Positions 26,880 through 34,520 of a stretch of DNA of 64,000 nucleotides are shown here, piece after piece. The notes beneath the pieces were generated by a model. The model was not told the DNA's origin, made no database searches, and saw nothing but the letters and a program-made list of their open reading frames with translations. Within the stretch, counting starts at the first letter, position 1. The number at the start of each line of letters is the position of its first letter. The stretch covers positions 124,001 to 188,000 of IMG/VR virus record IMGVR_UViG_3300028392_000029; one strand, written 5' to 3'. The translations under genes were made by a program, and so were the position numbers. The DNA comes from a virus.

Positions 26880-27895
26880 TTAACATCCTTAAATAAATTT
26901 AGGGCCGCTTTAGTGGTTGGATATTTTGCTTGGAATGGCTCGGCGTACGATTGTATATTGTCTGCAATTTTCTTCATATCCCAAGCATTGCAGAATTTTA
27001 GCATACGAATACCTACTTGATCTACTGTCTTAGGTACAGAGTTGGCTTTAATAGTTTCTGTAATCTTTACTTTAACATCTGCCGGTTGTGCTGTTAAGTC
27101 GCATAGTTGTACATTACGCTGATAGTCTTCTAAAACTCTGTGTTCTTGTCCATTATGGTCGACCCATCTCTGCAACATGAGATTGTTCCACGCATATCCG
27201 CGGCTTTTACGATCTTCGAATGCTTCAGTAAGACCCACTTTGTTTTTTGTACCTTTAGTACGCACACCTGGATACGCCGAGAAGACATTATCACTGGTAT
27301 CACCGCGCATACATTTCTCGAACAGCATCCACTCTGGATCTTGTGCTGGCTTTGGCTCTCCCGTCTTTTTGTCTTTAACAGGTTTGCCCTTGGCATCAAA
27401 GATACCGTTGTGTGTGATATGTAAATCACCTACACCGTTATACTGGCTAACGGTAGGACTTACGAGCTGTGCAAAATCTCCGTCTGTTGAAATAATAACA
27501 TGTTTTGCTTCTGGATGGCTTTGAATCCAGCCAGCAATCAAATCATCAGCTTCTAAGTTAGGATGTTGCATTACAGTAGCATTGGTCTTTTCTGTAATAA
27601 AATCTTTAAACTGATCAAACGCTTCCCAGAACAATTTGTCTTCTTCTTGTTCTCGAACAGTCATAGCACTACGAGTTTCTTGTCTATTAGCCTTGTAAGG
27701 CTTGTAATAGTCCTTACGCCAGCTTCGACCCTCGAGGCAGAATACTACATGGGTGCCTCCGAAGTCGTTCCATGCTTTTTTGATACTGTTAAGTGTAATA
27801 TGAAATGCCATGCCCAATTTAATATCGGCAGAGCCTTGAACCACGTGTCTAGCACGAAAGAATGTATTTGCAGTGTCGACAATGATATATGTCAT
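26876..27895 (-). CDS. RNase H / 5'-3' exonuclease (FEN/PIN type)
   Basis: 339 residues. MTYIIVDTANTFFRARHVVQ is the N-terminal metal-binding start of FEN-type nucleases; HPNLEADDLIAGWIQ holds the acidic LEADD motif, IISTDGDFAQLV the STDxDFxQL motif, and MRGDTSDNVFSAYPGV the GDxSDN helix-hairpin-helix region. Family role: removal of Okazaki RNA primers, as T4 rnh. Length matches T4 RNase H (about 305 aa). Confidence 0.88.
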   Translation of the reverse strand: MTYIIVDTANTFFRARHVVQGSADIKLGMAFHITLNSIKKAWNDFGGTHVVFCLEGRSWRKDYYKPYKANRQETRSAMTVREQEEDKLFWEAFDQFKDFITEKTNATVMQHPNLEADDLIAGWIQSHPEAKHVIISTDGDFAQLVSPTVSQYNGVGDLHITHNGIFDAKGKPVKDKKTGEPKPAQDPEWMLFEKCMRGDTSDNVFSAYPGVRTKGTKNKVGLTEAFEDRKSRGYAWNNLMLQRWVDHNGQEHRVLEDYQRNVQLCDLTAQPADVKVKITETIKANSVPKTVDQVGIRMLKFCNAWDMKKIADNIQSYAEPFQAKYPTTKAALNLFKDVN

Positions 27896-28584
27896 TTTAG
27901 ATTTTCTGTTATAGTATTAAAAATAGATTGATCCATGAATGGCACAGATTTTGTTATGCTAACATAGTTGTTTACTTTTGGTCTAAGATCAAATGCTATG
28001 CTAACTCGAGGAGTGTCGCCTTGATATGCGTCACTCCAATGTGGAACACAACTAGGAAATAGTGTAATGTCGCCTTTGTTATTTCCAATAACAACATTTG
28101 ATGTAGAATCAAATGGTGACTTATATGTATTTGTGGTGTTGTATGTATCTAAGTGCATATTACCACTTAGATAGGATTCTGGATCTGCACCATGCCCGTG
28201 TTCGCCGATAGACTCCCCAGCTCTTGCAATGTTAAACCAAGAATACAGTTGAAGTTCTCGCCAATTACCATCTTGACTAGCCATGAATTTTAGGTATGCA
28301 ATTCTAATAAAATTTAACATGTCATCTAACTCTGGACATTCTTTGTTAAACTGAAACAGATTATATTTGCCATGCCTTGCGGTCACACTTGCGTCTCCAA
28401 GACCAGTTCCGCCATCGTGATGTACGGGATACCTGTTTATAAAAACTTGTTCTTGTGAAATAAGCCAATTGCGAATGGTATCAATTTTATCATGATCAGC
28501 CCACGTATCCATTCCTATTGGAAAATTCCATGTTGGTGCAAATTCAGTTTTTGCATCGGGACTTTTTATCTTAGCAATTCTCAT
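27892..28584 (-). CDS. 2OG-Fe(II) oxygenase-like protein
   Basis: 230 residues. SWFNIARAGESIGEHGHGAD, then SGNMHL, GDITLFPSCVPHWSDAYQGD and TPRVSIAFDL match the putative 2OG-Fe(II) oxygenase family common in marine phages. H (in EHGH), H (in VPHW) and R (in PRVSIAF) are candidate iron and 2-oxoglutarate ligands; the family's second metal ligand is less clear. Substrate unknown. It lies in the FolE-QueE operon with 4-nt overlaps on both sides. Confidence 0.65.
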   Translation of the reverse strand: MRIAKIKSPDAKTEFAPTWNFPIGMDTWADHDKIDTIRNWLISQEQVFINRYPVHHDGGTGLGDASVTARHGKYNLFQFNKECPELDDMLNFIRIAYLKFMASQDGNWRELQLYSWFNIARAGESIGEHGHGADPESYLSGNMHLDTYNTTNTYKSPFDSTSNVVIGNNKGDITLFPSCVPHWSDAYQGDTPRVSIAFDLRPKVNNYVSITKSVPFMDQSIFNTITENLK

Positions 28585-29015
28585 TTAACTTCGGCTTTGC
28601 CGCCACCTATTTTACTTACATTAATATACCCAGCACTAGCTCTTCCCGGGTCTTGTCCAGCCTCAGCCAACATATTTGATGCTAGATCTCTGAACCAACG
28701 ATCTACTATTTGTTCTTCTGGATCACCATCAAATCCGTAGCCTGCTTGCTTCAATTGTACTATAAATTCCTGATTCCAGTCAAGTTCAAAAAAGCCATTT
28801 CGAATATTATCTTTATTCACATGCGTATCCAAAACACTAACCCAAGGTTCACCTCGTGCAGTAGCACGTTCCTTAGGAGTAGCTTTGGCTTGTTCTTCTG
28901 CTTTTTGTGCTAGTACTGTCTCTGCAACTGCCTTGTCTCTAACAATTTGAAGTGCATCTTTTTCAGCTTGTAGTTTATCGATGCCAAGCCATTTTCTAAA
29001 TAAATTTTTAATCAT
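28581..29015 (-). CDS. Conserved phage hypothetical protein
   Basis: 144 residues from the ATG at 29015 (MIKNLFRKWLGIDKLQAEKD), which overlaps the QueE stop as TAATG; a GTG twelve bases upstream is less likely. A charged Ala-rich helix is followed by a conserved core (RGEPWVSVLDTHVNKDNIRN, GFFELDWNQEFIVQLKQAGY). This core recurs in T4-like phages; function unknown. Confidence 0.65.
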   Translation of the reverse strand: MIKNLFRKWLGIDKLQAEKDALQIVRDKAVAETVLAQKAEEQAKATPKERATARGEPWVSVLDTHVNKDNIRNGFFELDWNQEFIVQLKQAGYGFDGDPEEQIVDRWFRDLASNMLAEAGQDPGRASAGYINVSKIGGGKAEVK

Positions 29016-29860
29016 TAAGTTCCCCACTCGTTTTTAAAGAGTGGAACTTGTAAACGATCGCTATAGCGCCACCCACGTTTCATAGCCGATAGTGCTACAT
29101 TTTTTGCGTTCAATGTATAAACACTTTCCACACCGCCTACTGGCATTAGATAAACATGTCCTTTAAATCCTGCCGACTTAAATTCTGTTACTGCACGTTC
29201 TGCATCTAAAATGTCATCCTCTGTTGCCACAACAAATTTAAGATATGCAGTACCAACTTGTTCATATTCACGAACTACTTCTGGAAGAATTGCTTCTTCC
29301 CACTTTTCACCACTTGCTGGTAATTTGGCACTGACGCTAAACGTAAGTTCTTTACCAACTTCGCTATTCCATTTAGCTAGATAGCTTTTAAATTCTGGAG
29401 TAAGTTTTTGAGTACCATTTGTTTCAAATGTAATTTCTTTCAATGCTTTCATTTTGGGATTGTTAAGCAAATCTGGATAAGCACGTTGCCAACCTAACAA
29501 AGGCTCACCGCCTGTGATAACCAAGTGTTCATCTTGCCATTCATTATGTGGAATAATTTCCATAATACGATCTGTAATTGCTTCGCTTGTAAGCATTGGA
29601 CTTAGATCTTTAAAACTTGGATGCCAACTGGCATAGCTATCACACCCGGTGCTTACTAACGGCAAGTGTTCGTATTTTTCAAACATATGAGCAACCGTTG
29701 CAATCTCTTCAGCTTCTTCGCTGAACATGCCTCGACTCATGCCAAATCCAGCACATTTAAAGTTGCAACCAAATGTACGCAAGAAAACAGACGGTACACC
29801 CATGTAACGTCCTTCGCCTTGAATTGAATAAAATAATTCTGCTATTTTAATTTTGCTCAT
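29015..29860 (-). CDS. queE: 7-carboxy-7-deazaguanine synthase QueE (phage type)
   Basis: 281 residues. Radical-SAM enzyme that converts 6-carboxy-tetrahydropterin to 7-carboxy-7-deazaguanine. AELFYSIQGEGRYMGVPSVF and RTFGCNFKCAGFGM give the first two cluster cysteines (C32, C36). The third appears displaced by about 37 residues, to C73 in STGCDSYASWH, which matches the usual CDSxYAxW end of the motif. HLVITGGEPLL (about 112-122) binds SAM; ITFETNGT follows. The insertion appears typical of phage QueE, not damage. In one operon with FolE. Confidence 0.82.
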   Translation of the reverse strand: MSKIKIAELFYSIQGEGRYMGVPSVFLRTFGCNFKCAGFGMSRGMFSEEAEEIATVAHMFEKYEHLPLVSTGCDSYASWHPSFKDLSPMLTSEAITDRIMEIIPHNEWQDEHLVITGGEPLLGWQRAYPDLLNNPKMKALKEITFETNGTQKLTPEFKSYLAKWNSEVGKELTFSVSAKLPASGEKWEEAILPEVVREYEQVGTAYLKFVVATEDDILDAERAVTEFKSAGFKGHVYLMPVGGVESVYTLNAKNVALSAMKRGWRYSDRLQVPLFKNEWGT

Positions 29861-30083
29861 CTTCGCCTCTTTCTAAAAATTGTGATACTTGGTGTTCGGC
29901 ATCTTGAATACTTTCGGCCCATATCTCAAACGTAGCAATGCCGTTACTAGCATGAATATCAAAAGGCACAGTACCTCTAGGTAACCAGTTAGGCCCAACT
30001 TCTCGTTTAATCTCAAACTTATTTAGGTCCGTGGTTTTCATACGGTAAATTAATTCGTCAGTTAGTTGTTTAGCGTTTGTCAT
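29847..30083 (-). CDS. Small hypothetical protein
   Basis: 78 residues (MTNAKQLTDELIYRMKTTDL). FEIKREVGPNWLPRGTVPFD suggests a small beta domain; acidic C-terminus. Not recognised. It overlaps queE by 14 nt and the upstream gene by 14 nt, so it is embedded in the FolE-QueE operon. Confidence 0.55.
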   Translation of the reverse strand: MTNAKQLTDELIYRMKTTDLNKFEIKREVGPNWLPRGTVPFDIHASNGIATFEIWAESIQDAEHQVSQFLERGEDEQN

Positions 30084-30414
30084 CTTGCTGTTTCCTAAAC
30101 TCTTCTACATCTATTATAGCACTCTTTAATGTTTCTGCATAGTTCAAAGCACCTTGCGATTTCAAACAAACAGTTGATTGGGTATCTATATAACCTTTAG
30201 TAAGCAAGGTCCAAATATGATACCATCGTGTTTGAGTCCAAAAATTAGTTCTAACTGTAGTATAGATAGTTACTTCAACGCCAGTATCGTCTGCTTCTAC
30301 CCATACGTTATGATCGCATTCAGAACTACCACATTCACATGTAACGCGATAAACTTTTGAGTCTCCCCAATCGTTATGCTTTAAAATGCCTTCCGCCGGC
30401 GCCTGAACTTTCAT
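30070..30414 (-). CDS. Conserved phage protein with zinc-knuckle-like motif
   Basis: 114 residues. RVTCECGSSECDHNVWVEAD has CxCxxxxCxH spacing that could bind zinc, followed by a beta/aromatic region (FWTQTRWYHIWTLLTKGYID) seen in T4-like phage proteins. Function unknown. Start overlaps the small gene upstream as ATGA. Confidence 0.6.
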   Translation of the reverse strand: MKVQAPAEGILKHNDWGDSKVYRVTCECGSSECDHNVWVEADDTGVEVTIYTTVRTNFWTQTRWYHIWTLLTKGYIDTQSTVCLKSQGALNYAETLKSAIIDVEEFRKQQDDKR

Positions 30415-30584
30415 AGTGCCATTATCCTTGCAATAACTTGTTTAGCTTCTGTGCAATCGTTACGTTCTACTTGTGCTTCAATCGCACGTTCAACAGCCTC
30501 ATGCAATTGACGTAGGTAAGGACGCTCGTTAATAGTTGAATAGGGTTGTGTCCAGCGTAAGGTATACAAGTGTCGAGAGTTCAT
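30411..30584 (-). CDS. Small hypothetical protein, 57 aa
   Basis: Read directly: MNSRHLYTLRWTQPYSTINE, then helical RLHEAVERAIEAQ-like sequence, ending IARIMAL. It exactly bridges folE and the next gene with ATGA overlaps at both ends, which strongly supports a real coding sequence. Function unknown. Confidence 0.65.
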   Translation of the reverse strand: MNSRHLYTLRWTQPYSTINERPYLRQLHEAVERAIEAQVERNDCTEAKQVIARIMAL

Positions 30585-31318
30585 TTTGAAGCATACTCCT
30601 GTTGCATTTTGATATTGTCAAAAAATTCTTTCTTTGTACTCTGGTCGTCTTTAAACGCACCTTTCAACACTGTGGTCTGTGTTAGACTAGAGTGTGCCAT
30701 AATGCCACGATTTTCACAGCAACCATGTGTAGCTTGAATGTATACACCTAAGTTTTCTGCTCCAGTTGCTTTTTGGATTTCTCTAGCAATGTCGTTGCAA
30801 AGTTCTTCCTGGAGAGTCCCGCGACGAGCACACCACTGAGCAATACGAGTGTACTTGCTAAGACCAATAAGTTTTTCTGCGGCGATGATGCCAATGTAAG
30901 CGACACCGCTAACGGGCTGATGATGATGACTGCACATAGAGCGCAACTCGCTACGTACCACCAACATACCTTCGTAACGGTCCGCTGAATCGTTTGGAAA
31001 TGCTGTTGCGTCTGGTGCTTGTTCATATCTTCCTGCCATAACTTCATTAAAATACATTTTAGCCAATCGCTTGGCTGTGCCTTTGCTGTTAGGATCAGTT
31101 TCACGATCGATTAGCAGTGTGTCTAATACTTTTTCAAAAGCTTCTGTAGCTTCATTGATTAAGATTTCCTTGTCACCTTCGTGTAGGTAATCGCTAATGT
31201 TATCTCCAGCCCAGAAACGTTTGTTATCACGTTTCATTTTAAAGCGGATAGCATCTGCAAGGTTACATTCCTCGTAGCCTTTGTCGTCAATATTTTTGTA
31301 TGTTACGGATTCAGTCAT
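30581..31318 (-). CDS. folE: GTP cyclohydrolase I FolE
   Basis: 245 residues. Converts GTP to dihydroneopterin triphosphate, the first step to 7-deazaguanines (and folate). The zinc site is complete: C129 and H131/H132 in RSMCSHHHQPVSG, and C200 in THGCCENRG. NSKGTAKRLAKMYFNEVMAG is the usual N-terminal helix. Slightly longer than bacterial FolE (about 220). First gene of a tight operon with queE, behind a sigma70 promoter. In this context it most likely feeds DNA modification. Confidence 0.9.
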   Translation of the reverse strand: MTESVTYKNIDDKGYEECNLADAIRFKMKRDNKRFWAGDNISDYLHEGDKEILINEATEAFEKVLDTLLIDRETDPNSKGTAKRLAKMYFNEVMAGRYEQAPDATAFPNDSADRYEGMLVVRSELRSMCSHHHQPVSGVAYIGIIAAEKLIGLSKYTRIAQWCARRGTLQEELCNDIAREIQKATGAENLGVYIQATHGCCENRGIMAHSSLTQTTVLKGAFKDDQSTKKEFFDNIKMQQEYASK

Positions 31319-31336
31319 TATTACTCCTATGTTAGT

Positions 31337-31365
31337 ATTATATAGGTTTATTTAGGTTTTTGCAA
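31337..31365 (-). promoter_or_regulatory. Sigma70 promoter, TTGCAA-17-TATAAT
   Basis: TTGCAA (31360-31365) and TATAAT (31337-31342) on the - strand, 17-nt spacer; the spacer contains AAACCTAAATAAACCTA. It lies 18 nt upstream of the folE ATG, with AGGAG between. Confidence 0.75.
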
Positions 31366-31376
31366 ATTTTTCGAGT

Positions 31377-31478
31377 TTATTTTGTTAGTTGGGGTACTAT
31401 AATAAATCCTAGTCCAAACCAAAAAATTAGATATTCAATCCAATATTTTTCTATCAATTCTGTAATTTGTTTTTTCAT
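31377..31478 (-). CDS. Single-span membrane peptide, 33 aa
   Basis: Read directly: MKKQITELIEKYWIEYLIFW, then FGLGFIIVPQLTK. One hydrophobic helix after a charged N-terminus. The start overlaps the stop of the preceding membrane gene as ATGA. Function unknown. Confidence 0.55.
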   Translation of the reverse strand: MKKQITELIEKYWIEYLIFWFGLGFIIVPQLTK

Positions 31479-31681
31479 TTTATTTTATCTGCTCGAAGTT
31501 TGCGACAGCCTTCTTTGACCGCAATAGGATAATCGGGACTTATTTCGGCAATTGAGCAATCGTATTTTACAGTAATATGAGGATGCTCGATTACATAAAA
31601 TACAGTGTAAGCACAGGCTATCAACGCACAAACTAAAGCAGTGATTACATCGTAATTTTGTCTGATAGTAGAATTTTGCAT
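31475..31681 (-). CDS. Small membrane protein
   Basis: 68 residues with one transmembrane segment (VITALVCALIACAYTVFYVI) and a C-terminal part with two Cys (KYDCSIAEISPDYPIAVKEG, then CRKL). Topology and function unknown. Overlaps both neighbours. Confidence 0.55.
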   Translation of the reverse strand: MQNSTIRQNYDVITALVCALIACAYTVFYVIEHPHITVKYDCSIAEISPDYPIAVKEGCRKLRADKIK

Positions 31682-31848
31682 AATTGATAATCTTTTTTTG
31701 ATTTAAAATTAAACGACATATCTTCGAAGCTCGGATGATATGTATATCGTTCTCCAGGCAATCCAAATACTTCTACTACATCTGCGCACATTTGATTCCA
31801 CCAATTATTATCTTGGTCGTGCCAGGGAATTACAATTTTATAATCCAT
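31645..31848 (-). CDS. Small hypothetical protein
   Basis: 67 residues from the ATG at 31848 (MDYKIVIPWHDQDNNWWNQM); this start overlaps the HIT gene stop by 11 nt and is preferred to a longer frame to 31893 lying wholly inside the HIT gene. GERYTYHPSFEDMSFNFKSK suggests a small alpha/beta protein. Not recognised. Confidence 0.55.
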   Translation of the reverse strand: MDYKIVIPWHDQDNNWWNQMCADVVEVFGLPGERYTYHPSFEDMSFNFKSKKDYQLCKILLSDKITM

Positions 31849-32215
31849 TACGATAATTGCCCTTGCTGGGAATGACATGACGAACTCCTCCACGTGGATC
31901 TGGCATATCTCCTTGACGTCTTGGGATCATATGCACATGTGGATACATTACTGTTTGTCCAGCAACTTCGCCGACATTTTGCCCAATGTTGAATCCTGCC
32001 CATTTTTCCGATTCAACCCCGTCGTAACCAAATTGGTATGCGGCTTTGAAGCAGTCATATAAGTTTTCAGCTCTTTTGTAGGTAGGCACAAATAACAAAT
32101 GCCCTTCGGTAACTGGATATGCATCTTTAAACACCCAAAAAGTTTTTGTTCTATATTCAATTTCAGTCCACGGTGCAGACTTGTCAGCTAATTCACGTTC
32201 AAGATCTGTTAGCAT
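31838..32215 (-). CDS. HIT-family nucleotide hydrolase/transferase
   Basis: 125 residues. YPHVHMIPRRQGDMPDPRGG holds the histidine-triad core (HxHxxPR), and GHLLFVPTYKRAENL is the usual upstream strand. HIT proteins hydrolyse or transfer nucleoside monophosphates. Length typical. Found in several T4-like phages; substrate unknown. Overlaps both neighbours. Confidence 0.75.
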   Translation of the reverse strand: MLTDLERELADKSAPWTEIEYRTKTFWVFKDAYPVTEGHLLFVPTYKRAENLYDCFKAAYQFGYDGVESEKWAGFNIGQNVGEVAGQTVMYPHVHMIPRRQGDMPDPRGGVRHVIPSKGNYRNGL

Positions 32216-32393
32216 TTTCTAAATTTTTTAATTCGTCTATTAAATAATCTTTATACTCAGCTAACAAGGTACTTTTGCGGTCATTGCCGGCTTCACCTTG
32301 CAATTTTATGATGTCAGCCTCTACCATAGCAATCTTATCTTTCAAATCTTGCATAGATAATGGCTGATTATTTAATTGGTCTACTTGTCTCAT
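32199..32393 (-). CDS. Small coiled-coil protein
   Basis: 64 residues (MRQVDQLNNQPLSMQDLKDK); nearly all helical with heptad-like charge pattern (IAMVEADIIKLQGEAG, YKDYLIDELKNLENA). Overlaps the HIT gene by 17 nt and the membrane gene upstream by 4. Function unknown. Confidence 0.55.
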   Translation of the reverse strand: MRQVDQLNNQPLSMQDLKDKIAMVEADIIKLQGEAGNDRKSTLLAEYKDYLIDELKNLENANRS

Positions 32394-32590
32394 GATCTGC
32401 GTGATCCAAAACTTAATCCACTAGCACCGCCTAGCAGGATTGCAAATGCCGCCCAAGTTTCCCAAGTCAACGGAATGTGTAGCACTGGAAACAGTGTGTT
32501 CAAAGCCCATATACCTAGTATGGGTCCGAGTGCAATGGCAATTACAATTAGAGTAAGGCCAAATATTAATTTAATTAATGCTGATGTCAT
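32390..32590 (-). CDS. Small two-span membrane protein
   Basis: 66 residues from the ATG at 32590, chosen because it forms ATGA with the stop of the phosphoribosyltransferase gene. Two hydrophobic helices (IKLIFGLTLIVIAIALGPIL; TWAAFAILLGGASGL-like) and a short basic tail. Not recognised. Confidence 0.55.
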   Translation of the reverse strand: MTSALIKLIFGLTLIVIAIALGPILGIWALNTLFPVLHIPLTWETWAAFAILLGGASGLSFGSRRS

Positions 32591-33078
32591 AACCAAAATT
32601 CCTCCCAAGGATAAACTAACCAGCAGTCTTCCTCTGCCTTATTTACAGTCCAGACATAGTAATCTGGATCTTTAAACTGACTTGACTGATTGTGTGTCAA
32701 TACTGCAAAGCGAACTGAGTCTCCCCAAATAGTTTTCCAATTAGGATGACCTGGTAATGCACTTGACTCCCAGTCTTGCTTGATCCAAGCAACAGTGGAT
32801 CCTTGATCGTTAATATCATCAACGATCAGTATCTTTTTACCTTCAAATGCATCTTCTGCCATGCCACAGTTACTTACACAATCTCCGCCGTCACGTAGAC
32901 TAACATCTAAACTTAGCATTTTAATGCCAGTATATTGACTAAGAAGATTGGCAGGAACAAGCCCGCCCCGGGTAATGCCCACAATGTAGTCAGGTCGCCA
33001 ATTGTGTGCTGACATCTGTCGAGCAATATCTAAACAAGCACCTTCTACTTGAGACCAAGTATAATAAACTTTTTTCAC
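32587..33078 (-). CDS. Phosphoribosyltransferase-family protein
   Basis: 163 residues, GTG start (33078). KKILIVDDINDQGSTVAWIK is the PRPP-binding signature; VGITRGGLVPANLLSQY and KMLSLDVSLRDGG match xanthine/guanine phosphoribosyltransferase-like proteins. It may salvage a purine base or handle a deazapurine base in the modification pathway; the latter is inference. GTGA overlap with the upstream gene. Confidence 0.8.
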   Translation of the reverse strand: MKKVYYTWSQVEGACLDIARQMSAHNWRPDYIVGITRGGLVPANLLSQYTGIKMLSLDVSLRDGGDCVSNCGMAEDAFEGKKILIVDDINDQGSTVAWIKQDWESSALPGHPNWKTIWGDSVRFAVLTHNQSSQFKDPDYYVWTVNKAEEDCWLVYPWEEFWL

Positions 33079-33305
33079 GCAACTAGTCCGTTTGCAAGTA
33101 CTTGCATCTCTTGCTTGGTCATAAAGAAGTTATATGTTTGCGAGTCAATAACATCACCGTCTTTTAATGACTCCTGTAACATGTTAATACTAAACAAACC
33201 TTTAGGGCTTAGTACTTCATGCTTTTTAAGCGTCAAACGAAATCCTTCGTTTTCTTTAATAACCATTTCTTTATAGGTATCTTTAACTGATTCATGTAGT
33301 TCCAT
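33075..33305 (-). CDS. Hypothetical protein
   Basis: 76 residues from the ATG at 33305, which has AAGGAG 6 nt upstream; an open extension to 33368 lies inside the next gene. MELHESVKDTYKEMVIKENE onward, Lys/Glu-rich; KGLFSINMLQESLKDGDVID. Function unknown. Confidence 0.6.
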   Translation of the reverse strand: MELHESVKDTYKEMVIKENEGFRLTLKKHEVLSPKGLFSINMLQESLKDGDVIDSQTYNFFMTKQEMQVLANGLVA

Positions 33306-33729
33306 CTTCATCTCCTTTAATTGCTTCAAATGTTCTATACTTACCCAATGCATTGATGTATTCATCATACAGTTTCTTTAGCTTTGGATGCTTCTTCTCT
33401 AGTTTAACATCTCGTTCTGGAATTTGCAACACCTTTTCGATTGTATCTAACCGTTCTTCCAAGTCACGGCCGTTGATAACCATTCGACCTTTGACTTCTA
33501 ATTCTGGTGGATTATTTTTGGCAACCAATACATTGTCGCCGGGAAAATTTCTCCAACTAGTTCCGTTACCAGTTGATGTTAAAAACTGTCCTGCGGATCC
33601 AGTATTATTAGTTGTATAAACTGTTCCAACTGTTAGTGGAGTTGCCGGCGGAACGGCATTACCGTACCCAATAGATACAGTGCTTCCAATCAAGCCATTA
33701 CTGACGGCGTTCTTCAAGATAGTTGTCAT
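33292..33729 (-). CDS. Conserved phage structural-like protein
   Basis: 145 residues. The N-terminal half (NTGSAGQFLTSTGNGTSWRN) is fibre-like. The C-terminal half (GRMVINGRDLEERLDTIEKV, LQIPERD) is a helical segment found in T4-like environmental phages. May be a small virion or neck/fibre accessory protein, although it lies in an early-type operon. Confidence 0.55.
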   Translation of the reverse strand: MTTILKNAVSNGLIGSTVSIGYGNAVPPATPLTVGTVYTTNNTGSAGQFLTSTGNGTSWRNFPGDNVLVAKNNPPELEVKGRMVINGRDLEERLDTIEKVLQIPERDVKLEKKHPKLKKLYDEYINALGKYRTFEAIKGDEDGTT

Positions 33730-34168
33730 TGTGTATCCATTTGTTGTTTACCCAGAATCCCCATTCTTGCTGTTGCGGCCCAGGCATAAACAAGGTCCAA
33801 GGTGTAACACCGGGTTTCAATTCAATACGGTGATAGCTGTTGGCACTGCAAAATCTAAAATGCCCAGGCCCCCGCCAGTGTTTGGTTTCACTGACCATTT
33901 TGCCGTATTCAAAATTAGGGGTATATTCGTAATAGCCGCCTGCTAATATTAAAGTAAAATACGGCCACGGATGATCGTGTACATCTCCGGGATCACCTTT
34001 ATGGAATTTATGTAGGAACGCATTAAACGGAAATCTCTTACGATCTTTTAAAAACAGATAATAACGAGTTAGCAACGGCTCGTTACATTGACGATCCATA
34101 ATAATACGTTTGCGGTCATTCCGCTCTAGACAGTTAAGGCTTAGGTCTTTGATCTTCTGGAGTATCAT
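33698..34168 (-). CDS. Cupin-like conserved phage protein
   Basis: 156 residues. GDPGDVHDHPWPYFTLILAG and SYHRIELKPGVTPWTLFMPG have the two His-containing motifs of a cupin barrel (HxH ... H). Family cupins bind metal or sugar. Function here unknown. N-terminal about 20 residues overlap the neighbour, and a start at MDRQCNEPLL is an alternative. Confidence 0.6.
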   Translation of the reverse strand: MILQKIKDLSLNCLERNDRKRIIMDRQCNEPLLTRYYLFLKDRKRFPFNAFLHKFHKGDPGDVHDHPWPYFTLILAGGYYEYTPNFEYGKMVSETKHWRGPGHFRFCSANSYHRIELKPGVTPWTLFMPGPQQQEWGFWVNNKWIHNDNYLEERRQ

Positions 34169-34520
34169 AGTGATTTTTTACAAGTAGGTAAGTTGTTTTA
34201 AATTTTTCAAAAGCTATTGCTAGACCTGGATATTCTTTACACATTTTCTGTATCCGATTCCAATCCGGGAATGTGTCAGCCCATTCTTCTGTAGAAGGAT
34301 TAAATGTAAATGCAGAAATGCTAGCAGAGGATAATGTCGAAATAGTTCCAGTAGTTAATCCGATACCAGTACCTAATGTAACTGTACCCATATTATTGCC
34401 ATAATAATATGAGCTACCGTTACCTATATTAGCCCCTATATTAGCAAATGTAGAAGTATCTATAGTAATAGTGTCATTTGATGTTATTGAGTAAGTTGTT
34501 GGCACTGAAGAATTGGTCAT
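34134..34520 (-). CDS. Conserved phage protein (N-term Ser/Thr/Gly-rich)
   Basis: 128 residues. Low-complexity beta N-terminus (TITIDTSTFANIGANIG), then a conserved core EEWADTFPDWNRIQKMCKEY, GLAIAFEKFKTTYLLVKNHY, DTPEDQRPKP seen in T4-like phages. AAAGGAT precedes the start. It overlaps the glycosyltransferase by 47 nt, which is long for this genome. Function unknown. Confidence 0.6.
   Translation of the reverse strand: MTNSSVPTTYSITSNDTITIDTSTFANIGANIGNGSSYYYGNNMGTVTLGTGIGLTTGTISTLSSASISAFTFNPSTEEWADTFPDWNRIQKMCKEYPGLAIAFEKFKTTYLLVKNHYDTPEDQRPKP

Noticed and set aside
29015-29860. QueE as a pseudogene with a missing cluster Cys
   Set aside because: The third Cys motif reappears after an insertion, and the rest of the protein is intact.
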